A stretch of 64,000 nt of DNA from Xestospongia muta. Its lineage: Eukaryota; Porifera; Demospongiae; Haplosclerida; Petrosiidae. The notes beneath the pieces were generated by a model. The model was not told the origin of the DNA, ran no database searches, and was given only the letters and a program-made list of their open reading frames with translations. This document shows, in pieces, positions 33,052 through 46,100 of this stretch. How positions within the stretch are numbered: position 1 is the stretch's first letter; each line of letters starts with the position of its first letter. The translations under genes were made by a program, and so were the position numbers. Location: positions 7,311,461-7,375,460 of the forward strand of contig OY848919.1 in NCBI GenBank assembly GCA_963693285.1, read 5' to 3'.

Positions 33052-33249
33052 TTCACATAGTTGGGTGGATTGTGACAGAAAATAGCCGTTACATGAAAAT
33101 GACTCTTCCATATTTCTACACAGACAATGTAGTCCTATGGCTAGAAGCAACTGAGGTTCAATGCCCAATTGACTTGGAAAAATGAGTCTAGAAGGAGGCA
33201 AAATAGCATTGTCATAAAATGCCAATTCGTGTCTTTCTGAGCTGGCCAT
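33052..33249 (-). CDS. Open frame of unknown function, possible first exon
   Basis: ATG at 33249 opens 65 codons (MASSERHELAFYDNAILPPS) with balanced codon use and a better composition than the AT-rich surroundings. There is no motif I recognise and no clear splice donor. It could equally be a chance frame. Confidence 0.2.
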
Positions 33250-34860
33250 TTGCTATGTAGCAAGCGTAGAAAGCTGAATATGTTGTGAACTGAGTTTCAT
33301 CTAGGTGTGAAATCATGGTTCACTAAGTTGTGCACACAGTATTGATTAAGTTATGGTCACTTAACTACATTCGTTAAATCAAATCACAGACACATAATAA
33401 TAATATGGCTATGTTATCAGATAAGTGTGACAATCAATACATAAAATATCAAATTACAAACCAATTATAAGTAGGACCAAAGGTGATATTACATTGATAT
33501 AGTTTGTGTACATTAAAGTTTCAGTTTTGTGTGATCGATACAACTATGTCTGCTTACAAAATATGTACTGATTGTATTTTTTTGCCTGTTCCCTCTATCT
33601 CCCTTAACAATATGTTTTATTTGCTATCTGACATACTTGGGTTACTAACTACAGTAACAATCCTACATTTAATGTAAATTAAGTCAATAAGAGATAATGA
33701 AGACACACTACTTTCTCCTCTATGTCTTCATCACATTATATTGCTGTCATTCCTGGTCCTGCAGATTTTTTTGATATACGTTTTTCTTCTATTGTCAGAC
33801 TAATAATAATGATTGACAATAATAAAGAAAAGCTACCCATCACATAGACTGCAATATCAGTAGCACATCTTTATAATCCAGTATGTGACAATCTTCTCTC
33901 TCCAGTATTCTAATAATGTGACAATTTATACTTACTTATTTGTACATCATATATTCCATGATAATATAGCAATACCAAGGATGTAATAGAGATTTTTATT
34001 CTGAAGTATTAAACTGTCTCTCCATTCTTGTGGCAATAACATCCTGAGGTATACCCTCCTTGTTCACTTAGGGTTCATAATACTCAAGTGAATCAGCACA
34101 AACAACATATTTTCTATTGGATAATGTCTTTTATATATAGATTTGTCCACTTTCAAAATTTCATTATTTCTTGTACAGGACTTTTGAGAGCAACAAATGA
34201 AATCAAACCGCATCTTTTTACCCACCAACACTTAATTATAATGAATCTTATTAATATTAACCTTAAATGATAATATATGTTGAAATCTACTAATTCTAAT
34301 GATATTATTGTCATAACTATCATATGATATGATCTGATCTCTTTATATATAGCTATCTTTACAATATTATCCACTGATTTGATAGTACTACTAGTGAACC
34401 TTAGGCACGTAAGCATAGAGTGTTAATGTTCAAACACATTTTCTGTCTTATGATAATTTGTGTCACTTAAAGTGTAGTCAACCATATAATGATTCACACA
34501 TACAGTTGTGCTTATCACAGTTACAGAAGTAACATTTACAATGTAACATTAAACTGCCGATTAGACTAACACAGAATGGCATCACAAAGAACAGTACTGT
34601 TTCCAAATACAGAGAAGTATCACTAGCTGAAACTGATAACATTTAGTTTTAACTTACTTAACTAAAACAAGTAAATAAACTTTAGATAATCTTAAAAATA
34701 AAATCCTTTTGCATAATAATAACTAACAATTTTTTATTTTAATAAAATTTTCCAGAGCTAAATTTCTGAATAGAACTCAAAATAATGATGATTCACCAAT
34801 AGCACTACTGATGCCACCATCAACTTGAATATAACTATCACCTTTTACAACATTGGTCAA
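33250..34860. other. Non-coding spacer
   Basis: AT-rich; I see nothing to support a gene. Confidence 0.45.
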
Positions 34861-34871
34861 TATTTCAAGGT

Positions 34872-35250
34872 GTTAGAGAATGAGTATAACCACTTTTATC
34901 TAAAGTACACTCCTCAGAGATAGTTTGAGGACTATTGCGAGCATTACAGAAGTAAAAGTAATCATAATTAGAAGTATCATTGGAGTCAGCTATATACCCG
35001 GCATTGTTAACTAGTAAATATGGGGAAGTGGACTTGTCACTGAGATTATCTCTATATATATGTGATTGCTATCAGTATCTATGCAGGAATTGATTTTTTG
35101 AGCAGATGCACAATATTCATCATTATCTTCATTTGATTCAATGGTATATAGTATAGCATCACTTGTTAACTGTTTCACCTCATTATAATATGAAGGCAGT
35201 GATGTTGTCGATTCCAATTGATATGAAGTACTGTCGAATGTTATCTTTTA
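34872..35250 (-). pseudogene. Tyrosine-rich tail-like coding segment, frameshifted
   Basis: After an acceptor-like CTGTAAAAG, the minus strand reads FDSTSYQLESTTSLPSYYNE and YTIESNEDNDEYCASAQ, then at a TA repeat near 35055 the good reading moves to another frame: DKSTSPYLLVNNAGYIADSN and YDYFYFCNARN, stopping near 34873. It is Ser/Thr/Asn- and Tyr-rich without hydrophobic core, like the cytoplasmic tail of a receptor with several SH2-docking tyrosines. No kinase or membrane segment was found upstream, so this is at best a last exon. The function is inference. Confidence 0.3.
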
Positions 35251-36234
35251 CAGATAATGAATACCATTTTTGATTGTTGTCAGTATTCAGTAATAACAGA
35301 TTTAGTGATACTATAATTATCTGTCATTACATGATCAAAATGTAATAATACCTAATTAAATCTTTTGTTTTGTATTTCAGGCAGTGAGGTTCAGTAGTTA
35401 CGTTTTCATTTAATACACTTGTTTGAGTCATTGTTTTTGTGGAGTTTTTGTTGTTTGATGTTATTTGTTGACTGTGAGTTTTATTGCGACTGCGTGTGTT
35501 CAGGTCATTTCATACAGGTGCAGATTTAAGTCTAAAGTCTATTAGTGAAATTGATGTTGTTATCTTATTATCATTATAGGAACCTGTTACCATCGAGCTT
35601 GGTAGGTCTTACAAATATCAACAGTCTGGTTCAACTCAGTAACTAGAAGTTAATAACATGTTTTAATATTTCCACTGCTCAATAACTTTTGCTTTTGAAT
35701 AATTCAGAATTTTTAAAGAGGTAAAGTCCATAATAATGGTTATAAATTTCTAACTTTTATTTGTGATGTGTTGATACTTGATTATTTAGGTCACGAAACC
35801 CCATCAATGAAATGACTGGTTGCTAGGAGATTTCTGTGATGTATCACTATATAAAAATCATTTATAAATCCTTAGCACATTATTAGACATGTATAAAGTA
35901 TTTAATTTTGACACAAACGGCGCCCCATAAATTAAGACAGTGGATAATTTACATTTTCTGTCTCTTGTACATATTTGTTTGATTGTTGCAATTATATATA
36001 ATATTTCTTATTATCAGACAAAGGCATAAGACATGGCAATATGATCTTTCTAATAATAATATTGCTAGTAAGAATCCACTGTACTTCATGACAAATTAAT
36101 GCAAAAGTCAAACATCGTGATCAACAAAAATTGTGAAATTCAAATATATCACAGCCAATAAAATATGGAAATGTTGCAACTAAATGTACACTAGCTAAAG
36201 CAATGGCATTTAGATGCATGAAGTATAAAGTCAC

Positions 36235-36465
36235 ATATATGGAAAAGCAGGTGGTAGTATCAAGACATTGCGCCCTTATCGTAAGAATATACACAATTTC
36301 TCCGAATGTTCGATATACACAACCATTGAGGATAATGGACTGGAGTATAATGTTATCAGACCACAAGAACGACAGATCAGTAAGCATACAACTAAATTTA
36401 ACAATTACTTTCTGAGTCTCTTTAACAGAAATAGAGACTCTTACTACACACTATTTAGGAAATGA
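36235..36465 (+). other. Open frame with ITAM-like spacing
   Basis: A plus-strand frame of about 75 codons contains IYTTIEDNGLEYNVI, i.e. YxxI-x6-YxxI, and later SYYTLF, before a stop at 36463-36465. This matches the ITAM spacing rule. No splice sites or upstream receptor domains are evident, so it could be chance. The overlapping frames on both strands are also open. Confidence 0.2.
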
Positions 36466-36469
36466 CTCA

Positions 36470-39400
36470 TATGTCTCAATTCATGTCTATCAACAACCAG
36501 CACTAGACCGAGTTATAGAGCGTTCACTTAAATTAAAGTTGACTGTTCAGTTCAGTTAAGGGTTTGGTTAAAAATAAAGACAATATTTCCTTACCAGATC
36601 AAGTATGTTATATTAAATTTGGAACATGTTCATACATTGAAAAAAATTGTGTAAATCAATCTATACTCTTGTTACTTACTAATAAATTCATAGTATTATT
36701 AGCAGTGTGGTATATAAGGTGGCATCATATTAGTGACACTATGTAAGTGCTCTATAGAATGAAAAATTTACTTAGCATTAAACACAATGTGCTGTTGTAC
36801 AGTATATATTCAAGATAGAAACAATATTAATACTAACAAGTATAAAAATGATAGCGCTATGCAATGTTTCATAAATTAAATGATACGTTATTTTACAATT
36901 AAGCAGGCGAGATCACATTCACCATGTGAATAGTTATTTTTAATGTAAATGAGTGCTCAATAGCAGTGCTGTATTAATATTAAAGCGCTCAATTTGAAGT
37001 ATTTTTTGAAAGATAAAGTTTGAGCTTTTCAACTTTTGGTCAAAGTGAAACTGCTTCAAGTAAGAATGCAATACTACATTCCCTTTTGCTTGGGGTTCAT
37101 AAATATATATTGTATTGGATAAATATATATTGTTTCTTATACCACAATATATATTTATCCACACCTCCCTGCTAGTTGTTGACTCTTTATCATTATACTC
37201 CTTCAACATGTCATATGATACTGTAGACCCTATTTACATATAGGTGTATCATAATAAGACATCATACTATTCTTTCTTGTGGTTTGAGTAATATCAATAT
37301 AATCAATCACAGATATTACTGATGATCCGAAACTGTGCATTGGTCAACAAAATTGCAAAAGTGCTCTCATAAGCTAAAACCTCAATCACCTATAGCTAAA
37401 TCATATTTATGATGGATACACAAAAAACTTTTCACATACCAATAAATATATACAATTACCATCCTAAGCCATATATATATAATTACCATCTTGGGTTCTA
37501 AGCAAACTCTAATATTATTGTTAACTTTATATTTGTCAATGACATGTAATGCACAGCTAGTAACGAATGCTAAAACAGCTGTTTGATAAGAAATGTTTGT
37601 TTTGCTCTTTTGTCTCAGTATGGATCTTTGTGTATGATATAACTTTTAACTTTGTGAGACTGCAAAAAGAGCTAGGAGTGATGATTGTAACTGAATATGT
37701 TGCAATTATGACAATATTATGTAACAAGAGACATCTTGTTGAGTCATCATATCATAGCTATTTTCACATAATAAAATTAATTTATAGGCATCATAAAACA
37801 TACTAGAAGAACTACTGATAATATCGCAAAAAGAAGGTGCTTTCAAGAGCTAAAAATTGATCTGTCTATAGCTGAATCATTTGATGATGTCGTGAAGGTA
37901 GCTGAAGAAATGTACTGTAATTAATATTTGTTGCTTAGAGACCATTATCAATCATGACAATGTTGAAGAAGCTAACGCTCTCATCACTGCCCACAATCTG
38001 AACTTGATACACACTGTGATGACAGCAAGCTCAGTGTTTATGACAAGGAATTTTGTTCTAGAATGGGAGACAAACAAAAGAGTCATTGTGTAAGGCATTT
38101 GGAAAGATGACTAGAAGAGTATTAAACGCATCAATGAAGACAACACCATGCATTATTGCGAACAGTTAAGATCTTGATATAGTTTCTTAATCCAAAGAGA
38201 GTTACATAATAATAGTAAACTTGCAAGGTCAAAACATATCTTTGATTAAAGTGTGATGTACACACAAGTCAGTAATCCTTGCATAATTTTTCAAAAGTTT
38301 CTAAAGCAGTGTTATAGTCAGATAAGTTAGCTTCTGCTGTCCTACCAATAATTCCCATTAAAATTAACATGACAACTTGAGTGATATTTTGGAATATTTA
38401 TTTCTTAATAAGGTCTTCGAAAATTTACAATTTTAAATTGCTATTTAAAAGCAGTCATTCTCCTCTCTGATATATAATGTTCCATTTATACATCGTATAT
38501 ATACTTCCTGTACTACATAAATGTACATGTTGATAATTGTGATGGAAGTATTATTTCACAACTTATATAGAAATGAAATCAATGCTAAGGACAGTTAATG
38601 AAATGAGTGCACTGAGTCATAACTAAAAAGTAACTTTATTGTTACTCAAGTCTTTCATTTCTGTATGGAGATACTACAAATGAATTAGTCTCCATTCAAC
38701 AGATTTCATTAAAACGACCTGAAAGAAGTGTTTCCGTGTTATTGACAGTAGTGTGATGACAAAAGCAATCATTTGTTATAGATAATTGTATAAATCATTG
38801 AATTCCATCATCTAGACTTCTGACAGGGTGCAATATACTGTTACTATTGATTTGCTAATGTTCTACCTAATACTTATCTAAAATTTAAACTTGCTACCTT
38901 TAAGACTTCTAACAAAAGTTAATGTAAACTTCATGGATGTATAAAAACATTTACTGTATATACCTGCACTTAATAAAATTACATTTTGAAAACATTTCTT
39001 GGTCATAAAGTTTGATCCACCCTATGTTATATACATATATATTACATTACACAAATAAATTATTATTATATACCTTGAGAAACAACTGATGTAGCTTTTA
39101 GTCTTTATTCCATTTGACAAAAAGGTTAAAAAGGACCATTCACCAATGATTCAAGATGTAATAATACTTAAATGAAACTTCCTATTGAGCTGTATCTGAA
39201 CTTATTTGATGTGCACTCTTTGAGAATTTTAAAAAGTTTTCATTGCAAAAATATATGAAATTCAAGATACAGCAAGGTTTAAATATTAAAATCATGAATT
39301 TTAATATTTTAGTAATTTCCATATTTTATCAAAAATATAAAAATGGAGGGAAATTCACTAGACAAACAAAATAAATTATTACAACCTAATAGTTCAAGTA

Positions 39401-39800
39401 ACAAACACTGATACAGTCTACTAAATAAAGTATTAAATAGCAACAAATGTAACAAAATATAAAAAGGAGGACTACATTCAAAGAACATGTAACCTACAAT
39501 AGAAAAGAACATGTAATCATTACAACTTTTTACACATTAAGTAGTTTGTTATTTATATAGTCTTTGTCTCTTTGTGTGTTATTGTATATAATAATACACT
39601 AGTATTGTTAGTCTATTACAAGATTGTCATAAGTCAATTCATTTAATGGAGAAAACACATGTCAGCTATTTCTAGTACATTTTATTGAGTTATTAAGTCA
39701 ATACACAAGCGAGCAAGTAATTATTATATATTAAATTATTTAATCTACTTTAAAGATTATAGATGTTTTCTGTGTTCATGTAATATTTTCAACTTACACT
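36470..39800. other. Non-coding region downstream of the ankyrin-ROC gene
   Basis: AT-rich, with TATATA-rich stretches near 37090-37150 and 37440-37490. A weak plus-strand coding-like stretch near 37970-38100 (YDKEFCSRMGDKQKSHC) is too short to call. The 3' UTR of the gene should start at 39800. Confidence 0.45.
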
Positions 39801-40111
39801 CTAGAGTTGACTCATCATTTTAGTACCAATTTCCTTTAAAGTCTTGTCATTTTGTTCTAAAAGAAAATAACAAATCTTCTTTAGCAACTCAATTGGGTGT
39901 TCATCAACATCTATGAGTCTTTGTAGATTCTCTACAATTTTATGAGCCTTATCATATACATCAGCTGTACTCTTAACATCTTCTTTAATATGTGATGGCA
40001 ACAATTGAGTATAGACAAGTTTGTTTACCATCCGATGAGGATTAGCATCAACAAATATATCACAAAGATCAGCAGAATGTATTTCAAAAACTTTAGATGG
40101 ATCACATCTAC
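39801..40111 (-). other. Last coding exon: helical death-fold (CARD-like) domain
   Basis: 311 nt ending TAG at 39801-39803. The protein reads CDPSKVFEIHSADLC, then HRMVNKLVYTQLLPSHIKED, YDKAHKIVENLQRLIDVD, PIELLKKICYFLLEQND and LKEIGTKMM. The hydrophobic spacing fits a six-helix bundle with CARD-like landmarks (L...LP..I..D......KA..I...L). Death folds join homotypic signalling complexes. Assignment is by pattern only; a DED or another helical bundle is possible. Confidence 0.55.
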
Positions 40112-43100
40112 CTGTATGATGTAATCAATATTAAGTATTAGAAGATTTTGGTAATAACAAACTTACCACTAACAGTGTTAATGTCGTCAGTGATTGAATT
40201 ACCAATCCTTTTGTCAATATCTATATTGGGAATGCCATAAAGCAATCAATGACTTAAGAATTATAGTGTAATCATGTACAGTGTTAATGACACAAAGGTA
40301 AGGTAACTTACCATTAGAATACTTGTCAACTGCTTTTTCGTGTGCTTGTGCCACACCTCCTATAAAATTGTAGTACATAATAAACATAAAATACTATATG
40401 TACCATTATTATCCTGTGTTCTTGAGTACTCTTTTTCAGCAAGTTCATTGTTACTCCCTACAATAAATATACATACAGGTATAATCATGTACAATAAAAT
40501 TTTATTCACTTCACTCATCGCGTGTAACATTCCTAATTGTCTTATAATTAATTAATGTACAGAAACACTTCTTGTGTTTCATGAAAGTATACTATGATGT
40601 TATCAAGATTTAAACATGGTTGACATTAATAAATAATATGAACTTCATTAATATGATAATAGCACCTGCATTGTTTTACTGATACACATGAGCTCAGTTT
40701 TCTAAGAAAAACAAGAGTAATTACAAATCTAAAGCAAGCACAATAAATAGAGTGGACTTCAGGAAATTTAGATTAAAATTATACTAGACAATTAATAATA
40801 TTCCAAATAAATACAATTTTGATAATTAAACATACAATTACATGCTTATATTGAATAATATGTTATACAGAACTTTCTAGTTTTACTTGCTCATACATTG
40901 CCATAGCTTGAGCTATCTAAATAGTCTATTTGTCAACATAATATAAACTACTTATGTAAAATATAACAATCTAGATTGTGAAATACTATATACAAGCACA
41001 ATTGAAATCATCACATACAAGTATTTATGATTTACATGTCATATATTACCTTGTTGTGTAGTGTCACTAGGGAGAGTCTCTGCTTTATGCTCACTTGATA
41101 GTTCATCAGTAGAATGTTCCTATTGGGTACAGGATATAAGTGATGATATATGACGTGTAATGTGTTTTAATTTTCAAATATTGTATAAATTATTGCTATG
41201 AATGGAAGAGAGGAATTTCAATGTAATTATGATTTGTAATTATTGTCATATAGTGAAAATATCTCTCTATCTATGCTTAGAAATGGTTCTCAGAACCCAC
41301 AACCACAAACAACACTTCATGTGTGTGGCTATATATAGTAATATGATTGCTCAGTTAGCTTTGTGTTATGTCTAGATGCCCACTTGTTTAATCAAAGAAA
41401 CTACTCTTTGTATTATCTGGATTAAATCACATTGACTGAGATATCTCTTATCTTCTCTTTGAATACACCAGATATTCTTGTTCACATTAAGCTAAGTCCT
41501 ACTTACTTAAAGAAGCTATTTATATTAATGGCGACTCACTGACAAGAGGATTTAGTCAGGTATTATTGGATTGCTGCAAGCGAGTTCAGCATATTATCAA
41601 GTATGGTCTCTATAGGTTTGCACTGCTTTTGAATTTTATTGTGTTGATGGTCAGTTGAAAAATATTACTGTCATAACTATAAGTCGTCAGCAATATTACT
41701 TATTACAGTCTTTTTATGATATGATAAGGCTTCTTGAATTAAAGGTATCTCCTTGTAATTTAATGAACTGAATTTGTGATTAACTACAATCAGTATTATA
41801 TACTATATAAAAAGGTAAGTCATACTTGATGCTTCCTTGATAAATTTTCAGTAACATAGACTTCACTTGAATTAGTAGCACCTGATTCCTTAACACATTC
41901 TATAGGATATTGAGTAGAAGAACAAAGTGACAATTATATGTTAATAGTTCCATTACTTTCCAATATAATTGTTATATAATATGTACATTAAACAGTATAT
42001 TATATTTGAACAGTAGAAAAAATATTATGCAATCAATATTTATTTGGAGACTTCTGTTTTTAGAACTGTACTTGTAATACAATATTGTAATGATATTAAC
42101 AGTGTTATTGTTACTAGTAACTTGATCACTAAGACTTTTATTAACATCTACATTGTGAAATGCATAAAACAATTAGTCAGATGTGAATTATTATATAATT
42201 TTGTACAGGTTAAATAATGTAGATACTATAACTCACCATCAGTTTGTTCATGTACCATAACTCCTAATAAATTATTGTAAGATGATGAAAATTATATATA
42301 CTAATGTATATATGTACCATTGTTATCATGTGTTCTAGAGGACACTTCTTCAACAATTTCACTTTTACTACCTATGATAAAATATATATACGCATACAAT
42401 TATAAATTGAAGTTGAAACTCTGTCCACTTTATTACTCTATTGTCTATCACAGGTAAAATTCCAATTACCTCACACTCGACAGTCAACATTTAACTATAT
42501 TCTTATATTGTCATATTCCATGAAAAATATTGTAGTTTATTAATTTTAATATTTTAATATATAATATGGACTTCAACACATATTGGACTACACAACCTGT
42601 AGGTCTTTGATCACTTGCAAGTGATAATAAATGTGCTATATTGAATTGAGAATTCTTTGTCTTTTTGCACAACTTAACAACACTGTACTAGATGTCAAAT
42701 CTTTATATTACTTGTATAATAATCTATACTGCAAACAAAGAAATTTATGTACAACTTTAGTCATACCACTAGTTACTGTGTTTATGACTATAATACTCAT
42801 TCTATAAAGAGCTTCTATTAAATATTTGCAAAGATAGGACAAATTTATTCTAAATTAAAGTGACTTCCAATATGACCAGTATATTGTTATTAAAAATATG
42901 GCATTTTCATGACTCAAAGACATACCTCCAAAATTGTATTGTATAGATGATGACATCTGTTTGTCATACTTGGTAACAGAATTAATAAAATCTGTAATAA
43001 TAAGTAAGTCAATACAAGAGAATACTGATATAATTAGTACCTTTTGCTGTTCTTGTCTGAACATCTTTTGATAACTTTTGTATTAATACATCGTTTATTG

Positions 43101-46100
43101 GTGGAGAAGGTATACACTATGTGGAGACAATTTCATAGACATATAGTTAAGAGTAAGTGAATGTAAACTTACCAAAGGGTTACGTCCAGCAAAAATACTA
43201 AATTTGTTAAGATGTTCTTTTACAGAGAGGTGGGTATAATCTGATGATGGATAGAGGAACATGATCTCCTCACATACTTCATGTATATGTCGAACATAGT
43301 GATCTGGTAGTGGTAGATCTTTGTTGGTGTCAGAAAAGAGAGCTTTGGTCACAAGAAGGGCAATACAGAGGTATGGTTCCTTTTCACCAACAACTAATTG
43401 CACAGCAGCTTCTTCATCATTAGTGGAAGTAACAGTACCTTTAACTAATACACCTCTAGCAACACTTCTTAGACCATAGAGTATACGATTTCCCTGTTCT
43501 TTTTCCATGAAATCTTTAATGTTACCAGGTGCAATAATAAACTGCTGTGAAGTACATGGACACAAATCATTTTTAAGATTTAGTACTTCTTTGATGAGTG
43601 ATGCACGGAGGTGATAACTTTCTATTAAACTGCTGTGAGACACAAGGACTGTAACACGTCGGTTGCTTTCAGTAACCTCAACCATCACTTCAATATTATT
43701 CTCCTCCTCTTTCCAATAAATGCCACTTTTCCACATCCTACAGACTCGATGAAATTCCTCAATTGTTGTATTATCATCAACATCACTTTTCTCAGGGTGA
43801 CGAGGACAGTAAGTAAAGGCTAAACAATGAAGAAGAGTATGGAGAAAACGCATGGAGAGAAATTGTTGTGGTTCAGGACACCACAAGCACCAACCAAATC
43901 CATCTGTTGTTTCAAAGATTGAAGTTGGTCTGTCTTCTGTAATAAGTGCAGGAAAGAATAAAAACGTTTCAGCATTATTAATAGGGAAGTCATCAGATAC
44001 CTCGTTGTTAGTAATACAAGAAACAGTGTATGAGTTCATTTGATGACAAAACTGTAAACTTGTTAAAAAACGAATCAGCATATCTTTGTTATGTTTAGGA
44101 AAACGTTTAGCTAGATTAGAGGCAGACATTATACCAGTATTACTGGCAACAGGTTTACGCTCATCACTTTTGTTGAATAAAACACCATTTATCTCAGTTA
44201 AGAGAGCCCTTTGGTCAATAATGACCCATGTGTCAGCCAGAAACAAGATAAGACCCTTACTACCAAGAATGGTCAAAAATTCTAACACTGTGGATCGATT
44301 GGTCAAAAGACAAGGCTCATTTAGTTCCATTAATTTGTAACATAGTTCATCAAGGCTAATAGCAACCACCTCCAGCTGTTGAAGATAAGAATTTAGACAG
44401 TGGCAGTGGTAGCGCATCGTATCATTTTTGTCCATGACAGCTTTACAGCACTCTTCTAACTTAAGCATAACCTCATCAACGCCTTTTCCTTTTGGTCGAT
44501 GACAGTCTAATGGAAAAAATCCTTTGTAATTTTGAAAACGAATTCCCAGATTTGCCACATCATTGATAAAAGGCTGGAAGTCTTTTTCACTGGGCAGTTC
44601 ATCAACATGACTTCCAAGGACAAGTACTTGACATAAGTTAATTAATTTCCTGCTCACATTTTCAACAAAGTTAAACCAGAAAAGTAGGTCCTTCTTAATT
44701 GTCTCTTCATCGTCTGTAAGGTTGCTTAAAATTGCAAAAACAGCTGGTGACCTCAACAAGAGAGTTTCCAGTACTGCAGCATGGCTACTGTAATATTCTG
44801 CATGGCCAGCAAAATCAAAAATTACAACATTTCCTATTTCTGGACTACAAACACTATGGTACTCAATGCCAGTGGTATGTAATGCAACACCATCAACACA
44901 CTTTTCTGGGTGAATACAATCTAAATTATAGCGAGCACGATAAGCAATAACAGCAGCCAATGAGCTTTTACCAGCTTTTGTCTTTCCACAGAGAAAAAAT
45001 TTAGCATATGACCCTGCGAAGTAGTTTATGTGACATTGATTGAATGGTTGAAATAATTTCAATAATTGAAATCTGTTACTGCAGGATGGTCGAATACAAT
45101 CTATTGGCATTTCTTGATTATTATTTAAAGCTACTCGATACTCTGGATTTAGCTGAACTTTATGCAAAAGATAGTGTATGGTTTCTTCATTACCACTTTT
45201 ACAGGCTAAATGTAGTAGATTATTCCCTCTCTAAAATGAAAATAATGAAAATATAAATAGCAACTGCATTATTAAAGTAATATACTTTATGTGTAATATA
45301 TGTGACAACAAATAAATGGATTAACTTGGCTATAATAATTTCAAGACTGCTTTGATGTATAGCTATAAGAAAAAGTATTTGAAATGAAATTATGAAAGGT
45401 TTGTACATTACATAGTCTTTTTGAGTTATTAATAACAATGTAGACTGACATGACAAATTCTAAAATAAAAAGTAAGTACATATGTTAGAGATCACATGAA
45501 ATACTACTAATACATTATATACAGTTATAAATTGTCATTGTACTTTGTTATCAGGAGAATTTAAAAGTCTAAAATTTATTATTGTATGTACTACATATGA
45601 AATGAATAAGCATTGTTTCATAACAATGACAATAAAGATTTTAAATAGCACTGCCATTTTACAGCTATCTTAATTTCAAATATTGATGTATTTGGTGCAG
45701 ACTTTATACAAAGAAGGAGTATTGAATATTACTGCCACTGTAGATTAAAGTATTTGTGTGTAACTACTTCATAATGACACTAGAAGTAAAAATTGATATT
45801 TTCCAAGGTCTATTTAATTTCCTCCTTCTTTCTACATTCATTCAATTTTGTATTAAGACTTAGTCTCTCATATCAACAATCATCATAAATCAGAACAAAA
45901 GAAAAATGGAGACAAGGAAATCTTAAGTCACCAGTTGCTCTATACTCCATGCAGTGATATCATGCAAAGACCAATTATTGCTTCTCTTATATGTCATATT
46001 CACAAGTATGATTTCCAAGTAATTAACTGATTTTTAAATATTATTAATAACTTAGCAATATAGTTCTACACTATAGATTTAGTTATGTACAAATTTTGTC

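Noticed and set aside
43635..44950. Plus-strand open frames within the ROC-COR exon
   Set aside because: Antisense shadows of the long exon; no motif or splice context.
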